Assembly (NCBI GenBank): GCA_918026815.1 | Contig: CAKJVC010000072.1 | Location: forward strand, 62,001 to 126,000 | Reading direction: 5' to 3' | Source of the DNA: Chalara sp. BL73 | Taxonomy: Eukaryota; Ascomycota; Leotiomycetes; Helotiales | DNA: 64,000 bases | Shown: positions 22,568 through 34,252 of the stretch, in pieces | How positions within the stretch are numbered: the stretch's first letter is position 1 | How the letters are laid out: each line of letters starts with the position of its first letter | Made by a program: the position numbers and the translations under genes | The notes under the pieces: model-generated | Databases searched by the model: none | What the model saw: the letters and a program-made list of their open reading frames with translations, nothing else | Told to the model about the DNA's origin: nothing

Positions 22568-23987
22568 ATGCGGCCATCCCTGATTGTCCCAGGTCTATGC
22601 CTTATCACAGCATCCTTACCTTCTAGCAATGCCTTGAAAGCTATTACTTCATCGCCGTGTGCGGTACAGTGCGGAAATGTTCTGGGCAGCACGAGTGGAG
22701 ACGATCTCGTCTGTTTCGACGATAGCTACGGCACAAGCAAAGGAATCGTGTTTCAGAACTGTATAAATTGCATGATATCGAGCAACTATGTAGATCCAAG
22801 TGGGAGGCAGAGTGATTTTCAGTGGGCATTATGTTCGTCACATAGTTCCTGGTACTCTGGAGGTCGCTAACGTGAACCCTCCCAGACAATCTTAGGTATG
22901 CCATAAGTTGGTGCTTGTTTGGCTTCCCAAACAACAATGAAGTCGGAGACACTCCTTGTACCACTAGGTAATCAATCTACTGAGTCACTTCAACGACAAA
23001 GTACTAACGCATACAGCACTGCATGCGGCCCAATTGAAGGCGGCTTGGAGTTTGACGGTCTCAATCCCAATGCGAGCACCTATGCCTACTGTGCTCTCGT
23101 TCCGGAAGTTAATGTTCCAAAATGCCACTCTTGTTTATCCAATCAAGACGAACAATTTTATCTTACCAACAGTAAGTTTTATTTCCGCGACGATCGAGCT
23201 ATAACTAAATTAGCCTGTAGTGCTCACAGCTCTCCATGGAGCATGTCTCCAGCAACCCACCCCAGGAAAGACCATCTACCTCGACGGCACAATCTTCTCG
23301 AAAGTAGCCGTGAATGTCACTGACCCAACCCAAACGCCAGCATCAGTATTCAATCCCCAAAATGGAGGACTCTCCCTGGGAGCCAAGGTAGGCATAGCCG
23401 TTGGTGCAATCGTGGTCTTCCTCATCACTGCTGGCTGCTGTATCATTGGGTTTGGCCGACGTAGAAGACGCAAGGCGCTCGCCCGGCATCAGCAGAGAAC
23501 AGGGTATTCAAAATGGCTGGTGGACCAGAAGCGGGCCGAGCCACAGCCTATGGACATGTCCGGCGCAGGAGAGAGCGGTCCCATGTTCCACGATAGCCCG
23601 CAGAGCCAGCGACCGCTTGTCCAGAGCCATCTTTGGGGACAGCCAAGTTCTGCGATAGAGGAATCATCTCCAGCCAGTGCATTTGGGGAAAAGGCTTATT
23701 TCAGTCCGTATTCAAGCCAGTATAGCAGTCCCGTGAGCGCACATGATCAGGTGAAGGTGGTTGGACGGGAGTGGCCAACGGATCGCAAGGGGAGCCTTGG
23801 AGGCGTGGTTGCCGGATTGGGAAGGAGCAGAAGTACCGACAAGAGGGTGCTACAGGAGGAAGAGGAGGCTGGTGATAGGATCGAAATGCAAAATGTCCCA
23901 CCTGTACTGTTGCATCCAGGCAATGGGCGAGGGAGGCCACGTCCGGGGCTGACGGCGGTTGACGTCCAAAAGGGGACCGCTATATGA
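22568..23987 (+). CDS. Cysteine-rich single-pass plasma-membrane protein, paralogue A
   Basis: Exons 22568-22832, 22886-22967, 23017-23171 and 23221-23987 give 422 residues. A signal peptide (MRPSLIVPGLCLITASLPSSNA) is followed by a cysteine-rich ectodomain with repeated motifs: C-x3-C, VC-x-D, C-x2-C, CLFGF, TPC-x5-CG, YC, C-x2-C and GACLQ. Then come a short linker, one transmembrane helix (VGIAVGAIVVFLITAGCCIIGF), a basic stop-transfer RRRRRK and a Ser/Pro/Gly-rich cytoplasmic tail of about 170 residues. The layout suggests a surface sensor or wall-linked receptor, but this is inference and I do not recognise a named family. Its neighbour at 24701-26387 has the same architecture and shares intron positions. 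Confidence 0.85.
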
Positions 23988-24700
23988 ATAGCGCATAATA
24001 TGTTGTTTGCGACTTTGTTTCATGTTTTAAGTACTTGAGCGGGAGTAGGGAAAGGCGGAAACGGTACGGATAGGAGTATAGGGGCCTGGGCAGATGGCCA
24101 GGCGTGTTGGATACCCATGGATTTCCTTGTTGCTCAGCTTGGATCTTCAGATACTTTATTATGAGTCTAATTAGATATGAGATGGGTGACAATACAGTTG
24201 CCTTGAGCATAGCCATCCCTCTCTGAGCCAAATATTTTCTTACACACAAAGAGTGGCGTGGGAGTTGACCATGTCCGCACTGAGTAAGGTAAACCGCCCT
24301 TGAAATGAAGATAAGTTCCAGGCTCATCATTTCGGCCATTTCTGCACGGTCACCCAAGAGTAAAATTTATTACGCCAAGGAATCTAGTTGCATAAAGCTC
24401 AAATTTTAGACGAAGGAACGAATGGATATTCTTTAAACAGTAGTATCCAACCACCTCGCTACACACCTAAAGCCTAGATCCTATGCCGCACTCCAAAAGA
24501 TACCGGCCCAAAAGATCTGCACCGGGATCGCCGCCTAACACCATAAATGCTTGAGTATCAACCGCGTAAAAATCAAGAGATAGTACTCCAACGCCCGCGC
24601 CTGTTCGCTATCTCAATTTGAGCAACAACCAAAAATAATAATAATAATAACAACAACAAATAATACCGCTATTATGGAACGTAGAGACTAGATACCCACG
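23988..24700. other. Convergent intergenic spacer of 713 bp
   Basis: Separates the 3' ends of the paired membrane-protein genes. Contains an (AAT)/(AAC) microsatellite at 24634-24665; nothing else is supported. Confidence 0.6.
24634..24665. repeat. Trinucleotide microsatellite (AAT)n(AAC)n
   Basis: Consecutive AAT units pass into AAC units and back to AAT, in the probable 3' untranslated region of paralogue B. Confidence 0.95.
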
Positions 24701-26387
24701 CTAGTAAGAACCAGGCCATTGCTCCTGACTCTCTGCACTTTCAGGCGTCATATCCTGCCTTTTTCTCCTCCTAGCCTGGTTCTGCAACTCCTGTTCCCTG
24801 CGTTCACGCTCGGAAGCCTCGAAGTCAAACCGCCGGCCGTGGCTCACGATTGGGCCGCTGATGTCCACGGGCGAGAAGCTGGCGGCATTTGAGCCGCCGC
24901 CGGCTAGCTTTGTGATCGCCCTTCGTGGACCCTCCGCTCGGGACTTTGTGCGAGGTGGAAGCTCTGTTTGGATGGGTTGGATTGGCGGCGGTGAGATACG
25001 TGGGGAGGCAAAAGGCGTTTGCGTGGGAGTGTTTTGGCTTGAGAGTGTGCGTAGGGGAGGTTGAGAAGGTTGCGTCGAGGGCGTATACTTTGGTGAAGTG
25101 TTAGGAGTAGATAGCGCAGACATCTTATAAGTCCCGCTAGAAGCACTGCTAGTTACTGGCGACTCCGGGACCGTTGCAGTTGTAGGGATATATGCTTTAT
25201 GTGTGGGCATCCCTGGCGGCGAGTATGGGGGGAGCTGCTGAGTGCTTGGTGGCTTTCTCGTTTCTTCGAAACTTTGTGGAGCTGGGAAGGTTGGCTGTGA
25301 TATGTGTCTGGAACTGGCCGGTTGCTTTAGTCCCAAGGCTTGCCTTTCTTTAACAGACAGCTCCAAAGCATCGAACGGCTGAGAAACTTTGACGGTAGTA
25401 TTGGGGTACGGACTTCCATAAGCACCATTCGTTGGGGCAGAAATGTTCTCTGCACCAAAGCGAGAATCGAGTGGAGACCTTAGACGCTTCATTTGTCTCT
25501 TGTCCTGATATTTGCGGAAACAGACGAACAGTACTACGATGACCATTGCTAGGAAGACTGCTGCGCTGACTGATATCCCTATGATACCTCCCTTGGAAAT
25601 CCCTTTTCTGTGCTTGCCTGTTCCATCATCGCCGGGGAATGTGATGTTCACTGGTATGGTCGAGAATACAGTCCCATCCAGTCCGATCTGTGTCCCGGCT
25701 GGAGCTTTTTGGATGCAGCCAGCCTCCAAAGCGGTCATGACTGAATGAACAGATATTAGTTAACATAATACAAGAGATAGGTAAGGTACTACACCTACAA
25801 TTCCGAAGATACCTTTCCTCCCCGGACGCAAGACAAGTAGTACATTTGTTCTTGTAGGAACCAAGAAACGCGTTATCATTTGCTGAACAGTAAGAGTAGG
25901 TATCGTGATGATTAGGGTCGAGAGAGTCATTCTCGAGAGATTTCTGAAGATGTCCACATGACTCTGAGGTGGAGCAAGGCGTAGAAACTGCATCTGATAC
26001 ATTTGAAAAACCGAAAAGACAAGAACTAAGCGTGTAGCGTAGGTTGTCTTGGAGGTAAATTAATATTGAGTGGTTCGATCCTCTAGGTTGTAGTAACTTA
26101 CAGAGAAACCATGCCTGGTCATTTTCTCTAGAATTTGTCGAAGTACTGTTTTGCAAACAACTCACGCAGGATTGATATTTCCTGCCAACTGCAGTATTTG
26201 TATAACTAGCATCCCTACAAACTATATCGGATCCAGTTGTGTTTGAAGAGTTTGGGTCCGAGGGGTCCTTTGATGGATCATCGAGACATACCGAGGAGCA
26301 TGGTGAATTTGGACTAACTTGTATGGCGTATACTTGACGTGACATATACAGAAACGCGACAAGTGACTTCAAACAAGGGATGGTCAT
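24701..26387 (-). CDS. Cysteine-rich single-pass plasma-membrane protein, paralogue B
   Basis: Exons 26387-26102, 26047-25799 and 25740-24701 encode 524 residues. It repeats the plan of paralogue A: signal peptide, then C-x3-C, VC-x-D, C-x2-C, NLRYTLSSCLFGF, TPC-x6-CG, YC, C-x2-C, MTALEAGC and a G-x-LDGTVFS-x-PVNIT segment (A has YLDGTIFSKVAVNVT), one transmembrane helix (IIGISVSAAVFLAMVIVVLFVCF), basic KYQDKRQMKR, and a long Pro/Ser/Thr-rich cytoplasmic tail ending in a charged ERERREQELQ helix. Two introns sit at the same codon and phase as in A; A has one extra. Function unknown. The tail is rich in PxxP motifs, which may bind SH3 domains (inference). Confidence 0.85.
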
Positions 26388-29241
26388 GCTGTGGTCTCTT
26401 TGGGCGGCTGTCGGTATGCGTTTGTTTGCCTTGAAACACCATCTGAGTATTTGGATTCAGTCAGCCCCGAGGCTCTGGGTAGTGCGACCCGACGCTATGG
26501 CAGCTTTACAGTTCAGTCAAGCTTCGATATAGATCGCAGAGCACACAATTCTCGATAGGTTAGGGGTTGTTGAGGAAGATAAGTATAAAAACAGCAAATA
26601 TTATGCAGTGCGGACATAGATAAGCTCGAAGGCTGAACCACTATGGGACGGAAGATCGTATATAAGATTTGGAAATACAACATTACCACGCCTCCATCGG
26701 CAGCTAGACTGGTGTGGTTACGCATCAACCTTGTTTGCGTCTATATGGCTTCTGACAGAGACTACCTTGTTCGTCTGCGTTGAAAGATCCACTTCGTATA
26801 ACTACAGCCATTTACAGTGATTTGAGGCTACCGACAAACCGGGAGTCGCTTTTGACCACGGCCCTGGAGCTCGATCATGATTGCTTGGCAACGATGTCAA
26901 CAGGTCCACACGACATTCAGATCCAAGGTTCAGAGGAAGCATCAAATAGGAGCTTGGAAATGGCATATCCCCACTCCAGCTGGTAAGTATGAATTCTGGT
27001 GGGCTGAGGCAAATTTGCAGAGGGAGAGGAAAAAACAGCACTCGGTGAGCCATTCACAGTGTTAGATGATAGGCAGCCCTTTGAACATGGGTCACAAGCG
27101 AACCGAGAGACTCTATTTCACAGGTTCTACAGCCGCCATGAGTGATGGCTGAACTTCACCCCCTGGAGAAAAGTGGCACATATCTGCACATCACCACCAC
27201 TGGATGGCGGATGATGGGGCGATAATCATTAAGGTTCCCTCATGTTTTGTGCTGAAGAGCATCGATTGCAGCGGAATTCGACGGAATGGGCTGCTTCATA
27301 TAATTTGTGTAACCACATGAAGATGATCACTCGAGCCTGAGGAAAGCCATTGAGCCTTGCTCCAAGCCTACACTGGTGCTGCCCTTCCATTGCACTCGTC
27401 TTTTAGACAGTATGTTTCCATGCTGTATAGGGCTGCTCTTTGGGAGCTTCGTGCGCGCCTAATGATATCAGCGCGGCTGTTAGACACCAATGGTCATGCG
27501 GTGTGATCGATTTGAGTGTCCCAAGCAGTTCACTCTTGCCCGTCAGACCTTCATCGTATGAATTAACGTATAGGACTCATCGTCCCAAGCGCTTCCATCG
27601 CCGCTAGTCAGAAACCTCATTGTCGTACAAGCGGGGAAACTTTCAAAAGTGAGCATAGAAACTGCGCTTATAACGGCTAGTTAATGACAAGTATTAGATA
27701 ACACTGGAACCCAATCATATAAGTTTTCAAGACCATTCATTATATGCGATGGGTGCGTCCTCCTGCAAGCCTGAGAACATTCAGGGGGCATTTTGATCCT
27801 CCGCCCCCAATTTCGACCTGATATCACGAGAGTCATTTTCTCGGCTATAAAGATGCATATATTAAAGCGATAACCCCGGACTGTGGGATTGCTTCAGCTG
27901 CCGTGTACGGAGACCAATGATTAGAACTTGGAGTCGGTCAACTGGGTTGCGAGGGCAGTACGAATGAAGCAGCAAGCTATGGTCCTGAGCTTCCCAGCCG
28001 ATCAAGATTTTGACCCGGGATGTGCTCTCATTGCCATGATAGTCCAATCCTAAAGGTTCTCTGATGTTGAAAGCGCCCATCGCCCCCCAAGGAATGAAGC
28101 ACTACAAAGCTGGCTAACTTGGTGCACACATCGTTTTGGGCAGAAAACACACAGAAAATGCATCTAGCACGCACCATTAAACACAAACCGACATGGGTTT
28201 AAACTTGCACAAGCAAAAAGTTGATATTGATGACCTATGCGAGGATTTTTTACTTGGGTATCAGAATTCCATGAATTAGACTCGAAGTGATAAGAGTGAT
28301 ATTCCAATTGTCACCTTTTTTTATGGGTTTCTCCAGAGTGTCTCATTTAAAACACATATTTTGTTAGTAGTATTACCCTCGATCGAAAAATCAAAAGCTT
28401 GTTAAGGCCTGCAAGGCCTGTAGAATCGCTTAGCTAATGCGCCAAATATTTCCCAAGCTCGACATCCAATTCCTCTATGGTAGCTTGAAATACAAGTCTT
28501 CACTTGGAATGAGGCGACACATTTCACAGATATACACTGTATGCTTGGTAGATATGTTCCTGGAGTAAGTCACAGTGCCTCAGTACTCTTCAATTCACTT
28601 ACCAAACTTGAATTCAAAGCACTGCAGGAACTTGGCCAGCTACATGGAAGACTCCTCTCTTGTGTTTTATTGGTTGTAATCTACCGTCTTCTTGGGCTGT
28701 CATATCAATGCCCATCTCTCTAGTAGAACCGTCTCAATATGATATTAAGAACGATATCATCCCTAACACAATCATCTCGACTCAAAGGCGAGAACGTTAT
28801 CATATCTGGCAACCTCTTTAACCCTGGGTACAAGCATTTATCCTCCTTAGGGAAGAAATCACTTTCTCTCAGGATGTCCTTAAAGTTCCAACACGACCAT
28901 CTCAGCCCGAAAAGGAGAACATTATCATGAAAACACCCAGGATCCTCCAAGCTGGACAATCTCTTCTTTGGAAAGAGAGAACGCCAATATCACACGGACA
29001 CCAAATCTGAGCATCTCCTCCAAACGAAAGAAAAAAGAACTCTCAACTCTCACACTGCGAATCGCAGTGCTATAAATCATTACATCATAAATCCCGTACG
29101 CCTATTTTGTGCGCTTGATCCAAACCCTATACAATGCGCCGTATAAACAAAGTGTTGCTATTCATTACATATTCCATGGACATGCCCACGCAAAATCTCA
29201 CTCGCAAAACTAATTCGTCTTTCTAGCCGCGGAAATTCTCC
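26388..29241. other. Gene-poor region of 2.85 kb
   Basis: The longest stretch without a supported gene. Only short open frames occur (for example 26780-26986 and 28541-28723) with no recognisable protein or consistent splice pattern. The first few hundred bases are the upstream region of paralogue B; the end is the 3' region of the next gene. Confidence 0.5.
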
Positions 29242-32200
29242 TCACCTTGACACCTCCTTCAGACTTGACAGTGCTTTCTCTACGGCTTCCTCAACCTCAT
29301 TTCTTGATGTCTGCATTTGTTCCTGCATCCAAGAAGGGAGGGGGAACGGGGTAATCTTCTCTTCAGGAATTGTGTCCAAATGCGCAACTACGGCTGTATC
29401 GAAGCCCAAGGTGCGTAAACATGGCGTGCGGGACATGTTCTCCTTGTCTTGCTCAAGCTGGAGCGGTGACATGACCGAGACCTCGCGAAGGCGGCTTGGC
29501 TTTGATGGCTGGTATTTCTGAGAAGTTTGAGGCGCTTTGACTGGGGAGACCTGAGTCGGCTGTTGCTGCTGTTGGGGAAGCTGAGCATTTGTTGGTCGTG
29601 GTGTCTTGGGTGGCGTTTGGTCCCATGGCTTCTCTTGGAGAACAGATGATCTAGGCTCCTCAACCGGTCCTTCTGCAACACTATTAGTAAGTTTGTCCGC
29701 AGATTCATTAGAGAATTCTGTTCTGGATGCGTCTGTAACACTTCCTGCAGACTCGCTAGAGCCTTGTATTTCAGGACTTTCACACTGCTTTCGTTGCTGC
29801 TCAGCTATTTCATGCATAGCCTTGCGCTTAGCAATACCACAAAGACGGTTGGAACGACCATCGTAAAATTTTTCCAAATTTAGGATACTAGGACGTCCAT
29901 TTCGTTCCCTTTCGTAGGCAGATCTCTCCTCTGGAGTAAAGTGCTTGGGAAGAGAGGAAAAGGCAATAACAAATGGGGACGAAATATAATTAAACGGAAA
30001 GGGGGAAATACGGGTCTTCGTCGATTGCGCCTGAAAGCTTTTCCGTAAACTTGCCGCACCTTCCTCTCTCACACGCTGGAGCTCCTGCTTGCGTTTCTGA
30101 TCCGCTTCGGAAGTTGCAGACACGTTGTTTTGAGGTGGATTGCAGTGGAGCTCATCGGGTTTTTGCAAAGCGTGAGTAGTTCGGGTCTTCTCTGTAAACA
30201 CATTCCGGCTTCTCAGTCCATCAATCTCGGGTTCAGCTCCTACACCCCAGTGAGCCATGGATTGAAACATCGTACCTTTGTAACGGATACGGTGTGGATC
30301 GTCATCGTCAGATTTAGCTAAGAATGGTCGTTCCTGAGATGCATCTAGCTTTTCTGAATCTTCATCTTCATCTGAACTGGAATCATCTGGTACTACGAAA
30401 GTGTTCGTAGGTGGTGATGGATGGTGTTCCTTTCTTTTTTCGCCGGTACGAGTAACATTGCTAGACATACTAGATGGTGTATTTGCGCCATCCTCTGCTG
30501 CCTGTTGTTCTTGAGCAAGTCGTTGCTCTCGACGTAATCTCCGCTGCCGAAGCTCTGCAAGGTCTTGCTTCTTTCGCAGTTCTGCGATTTCATCTTCGGT
30601 GAGAAGGTGTCGTTTTTGAATAGGGAGCTTCTGTGGCTGAGGGCTCTCAGCCTCATATTGGGGTCTTGGGCGATCATAAAAACGAACTCTGCGCTCAGTT
30701 TGAGAGCCATCTTTGCGCCCGTCTTGAGGGTCGTTCGTGCGTAGAATAGGACGAGACCTAGGTTTTCGCTCAGTTTGTGGTCTCCTAGGACGATTAGCAC
30801 CGGAAATCGCAGGTGTAGGAGTGCTTGGTATCCCAGTGGATGGAGTTGTTGGAGAGAAGTCAGGCTGCTCAAGTGAGTTTGTACTTGCTGCTGGAGTACC
30901 ACTGATATCTTTAGGCAGCGTGCGAGTGCTTCTGAAGCGTCCAAGGCTTCTAAATGGAGTCAAAATAGCCTGCCAGATGCCCACAGACTGCTGGGGAGGT
31001 TTTTTTTCAGCAACAGGTACAGGAGTCTGTGGTATATGCTGTGGCTGTTGCTGTGCAAGCATGTCACCTGTCTCTGTTTCAACATCACGCTCCGCCAAGG
31101 TTTGCTCCTGCTCTGACAAGTCAACCTCAGCTATCATATGGCTTTCGTGCTCGATAAGTTCAGGCTCAGCATTTGAGCCAGTGGTGGAACCTGATTCTTG
31201 AGTCGTTTCCGTAGATTGTAGCTCCTGTCTAGGTGTATTTTTGGATGCGAATGCCGCTGTCAGTACTGCATTAAATTCTGATCTGTTGAGATTCTGGCTT
31301 GGCTTAGTTCCCTGGTAAAATTCGTCCAGGTGAGAGTGAGCATCTGCTAGTTCAGGATAGGTTAACATATTGGTCACTATCGTCCGAATTCTTTCTGGGA
31401 GTTGTGCAAGAACAGCAGGAGAAATAGTTTCATCAGAAGGAAACGCAGAGATAAGTTCAATGGAGGGGGTAGTACTTGGCCCGGTGGCTCTAGGTCGGTC
31501 AGCTCGGCGTGATAGCGTGGGCCTAATCTAGAGAACGGTCAGTTCTAGATATCAGAGAAATTTCACTGGTCACTGATAGCTTACCTCCTGCTTGTTCGTG
31601 GATTCGTTGGGACTGGCCAATGAGGCTTCGTTCATCTTCCAGCCGAATCCTCCTTTGACCAGAAACTCGTTTTGCCGAAGCCCACCAGTCCAAAGAGGTT
31701 GAGGTTGAAGGCGTTCCAGTTCATATCCATGAACTATCATTGGGGATTCCTCGTCTTCCTCGTCAGCTTGATCTTGTTGGAACGGTCTCGAGAAGGGGAG
31801 ATGATTGGGGAAATCGCGGCGCAGCTCTTGACGGTCTTCACTGGTGGTAGAAGCTTTCGGCGGCATTTGCAAAGCTCTGCGTATGCGTTCAGTCTTTGGC
31901 TTGGGGGTAAGGTAACGTTTCTTCTTGCTGGGTTGAGGAGTGCTCGGTGGCGGGAACTGCTTTCGCAACCGCTTTGCTGGTCGCTGTGTATCTTCATCCT
32001 TTTCTTCTTCATCATCGCGGGTTCTGAAATGCTTCCTTCTTCCAAGGTGTTGAAACTCAGAAGCAGAGCTCGTAACTGTGTTGAGAGCCAAATGTGTAGT
32101 TGAATGGGTATCTGGTGATGGTACCTGAGACTTAGAATTCTGGGATGATATAGAAGACGTCGGATGTGTGGGGACACCTTTAGTCGAGGATGATGAGTGA

Positions 32201-32853
32201 GTAACAGCAGAAATTCTCCGGGTATAAGTTGAGTGAGGTGCAGTAGGTTCGGAGGCTTCGCCTGCTTGCTCATACAACACTTTAGATTGGGTAGCCACTC
32301 TAGAAGGGGTAGTCGGATTGTGATCGTGAGAATCCCTATAAGCCTTCATATGTGAATGTATAAGCTGAGGAGAATTGCGATGGCCGAATCCAGAAGCGGA
32401 TGCGAATGACTCAGCGCCAGGTTCTTGAAATGTTTCTTGAGAAGGATTAGTGGAGCTAGATTTAGCATCAAGGAGATCCATCAAATTACTGGTGAGGTCC
32501 TCATTAGTGTGGTTAGATTGAGGGATATACTCTTCAGTATATTCTCGAGACGGTTCTGGAGATGCGTCTTCGTCTTCCATGAGAGGCAGTTGGGGCATGA
32601 GTTCAAGGGCAGAACTAGCAGCTTCTGGTGAAGATTGGGGCTCGACTGCATTCTTGAGAGGCGATCCCTTTTTCACCGGAGCTTTCCTAACCCTAGTCTT
32701 TTTCTGATCACTGAGGCTAAGCAAGGGCGAAACGCTTGATGGATCTGCTGCCTCTAATTCCTTTCGTTGAGTCCTCGTTCTTCGAGACGGCGCAGGAGTT
32801 TGTGTCGGAAGCGGCTCGACGCTCGGTTCTTTCTTCTTTCGACCAGGCGCCAT
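29242..32853 (-). CDS. Large disordered, charged protein of unknown function
   Basis: Exons 32853-31585 and 31527-29242 (intron 57 nt, phase 0) encode 1184 residues. No catalytic domain is recognised. The N-terminus MAPGRKKKEPS is basic; the protein is rich in Ser, Pro, Gln and Glu, with basic clusters such as RPAKRLRKQ and SKKKRYLTPKPK that look like nuclear localisation signals. It has an Asp/Ser acidic stretch (DDSSSDEDEDS), a coiled-coil-prone segment (ELRKKQDLAELRQRRLRREQRL), a more conserved-looking block GTMFQSMAHWGVG, a poly-Gln patch (QLPQQQQQPTQ) and a Glu-rich C-terminal helix. A nuclear or chromatin or pore-associated role is possible but only inferred from composition. The first ORF alone could be mistaken for a separate gene; the spliced frame has no stop. 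Confidence 0.8.
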
Positions 32854-34252
32854 TGTGTCGACGGATATGATGCGTCGCGCAAAGAAGATTACTTGCGTAT
32901 GCAGTCGAGTCGAGTTTTAATATTTTGAGATGGTCGCTGGCATACGCGAAACGCGGCAAGATAAGTGTTCCGTAGAGTTGGCGAGTACAGAAACCAGAAA
33001 TGTGAATCTGAGGCAAGAATTAATTATTAGCCTTCCAGTCAACACGCGACCGGGTTCTGGCTGGGGCAGAATAACACCTACAGGGGACTTGAAGAGTTTG
33101 ATTGGATGTCAGGCGTCGATACTCGAGAAGCGGATCAAGCCAAGGAGTAATGGCCAATGATCAGCGCGCGCTTGCTGTTGCGAAGATGGACGGGATGAAT
33201 ACTGCACAAGGCAAGATAGTCAGCCTCGTGCTCCCTGGAAAGGGGAAATCAATGAAATGAGCAACTCAACGATTTGGCTGGCTTGTTTTGAATGTGCACA
33301 CAATAAAAGCTGAAGACTTGCAGCTCTGTTGTCTATTTCATTGATCAAGGGTTTGGTGTCATACTGATGTTTCGCTCCATGACTGTTTTTATTTTCGTTG
33401 GCATGCAATAGTCTAACCATATATAGGATAGCGCTCACATGACAAGGCTACGTTATGGCCCTTCGGCAAGATTCGAACGATGGATGCCACAAAGAAGTCG
33501 GGATCGTCTTCTGAATCTCTTTAGAGCAATTTATAATACTTTCGAACTCGTATACATATTACTCAATTAGATTCCTCTCTTTCAATGAAATGCCATGAAT
33601 AAAATGCCAAAACTTTTGATCTGCTCTAAGCATGACAAGTAGGCTGTCGCCTTAGTGATGCTGTCTGTCCAAATCATCAAACGTTCTATCAAGACGCATT
33701 CTCGTGAAGTATATATACTCGACAAGACTTTACGTTTTATATGTAATCATTCTATCTCATGTCTGCATCTAGTGGCACCTTGCTCATATTGAAAAGAACA
33801 TACTAACACTTCAGCAACTTTCTGAACCTTATCATTACCAATAAGACCAAGTGCTTAGTCTCATCAAGCTTCATCTACCGGAAGCACCCTTAAAATACAA
33901 CCCACCCTTTCCTCTCCTCATTATATGCTCTATGCCAGTCGCCCTTCCAATACGACAAAATCCACCCGGTCTCGTGCGCCTGCAAGCTGAATGCTCAGTG
34001 ATTCAATTCCATCTCAAATTCTGAGAGCAGGCCGTGACCGGCCCTCAGGTTATGAACCCCAAAAGGCTAAGCAAAGAAGTGGATCGCTCTCCACTTTGAG
34101 AATGTCATCTCTACATCATATATAATACAACCCCATCAAGAGGCAAGATCCCGCTAACGCCCAGAGTGCATTTAATGCCATTATAGGCCAGAGGGAAAAA
34201 ACACCACGAACGCCAATTGGTATGCTGTTATTAATTCAGGCATGCTGAGCCA
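32854..34252. other. Intergenic, 1.4 kb
   Basis: Upstream region of the disordered-protein gene and 3' region of the histidine kinase gene. Nothing further is supported. Confidence 0.55.

Noticed and set aside
26780..26986. Small plus-strand frame ending at a GTAAGT donor
   Set aside because: The only nearby acceptor gives a 38-nt intron and a 13-residue tail; no protein similarity is apparent.
30393..31201. Overlapping long frames on both strands inside the disordered-protein gene
   Set aside because: Shadows of the low-complexity coding sequence of the 1184-residue protein.
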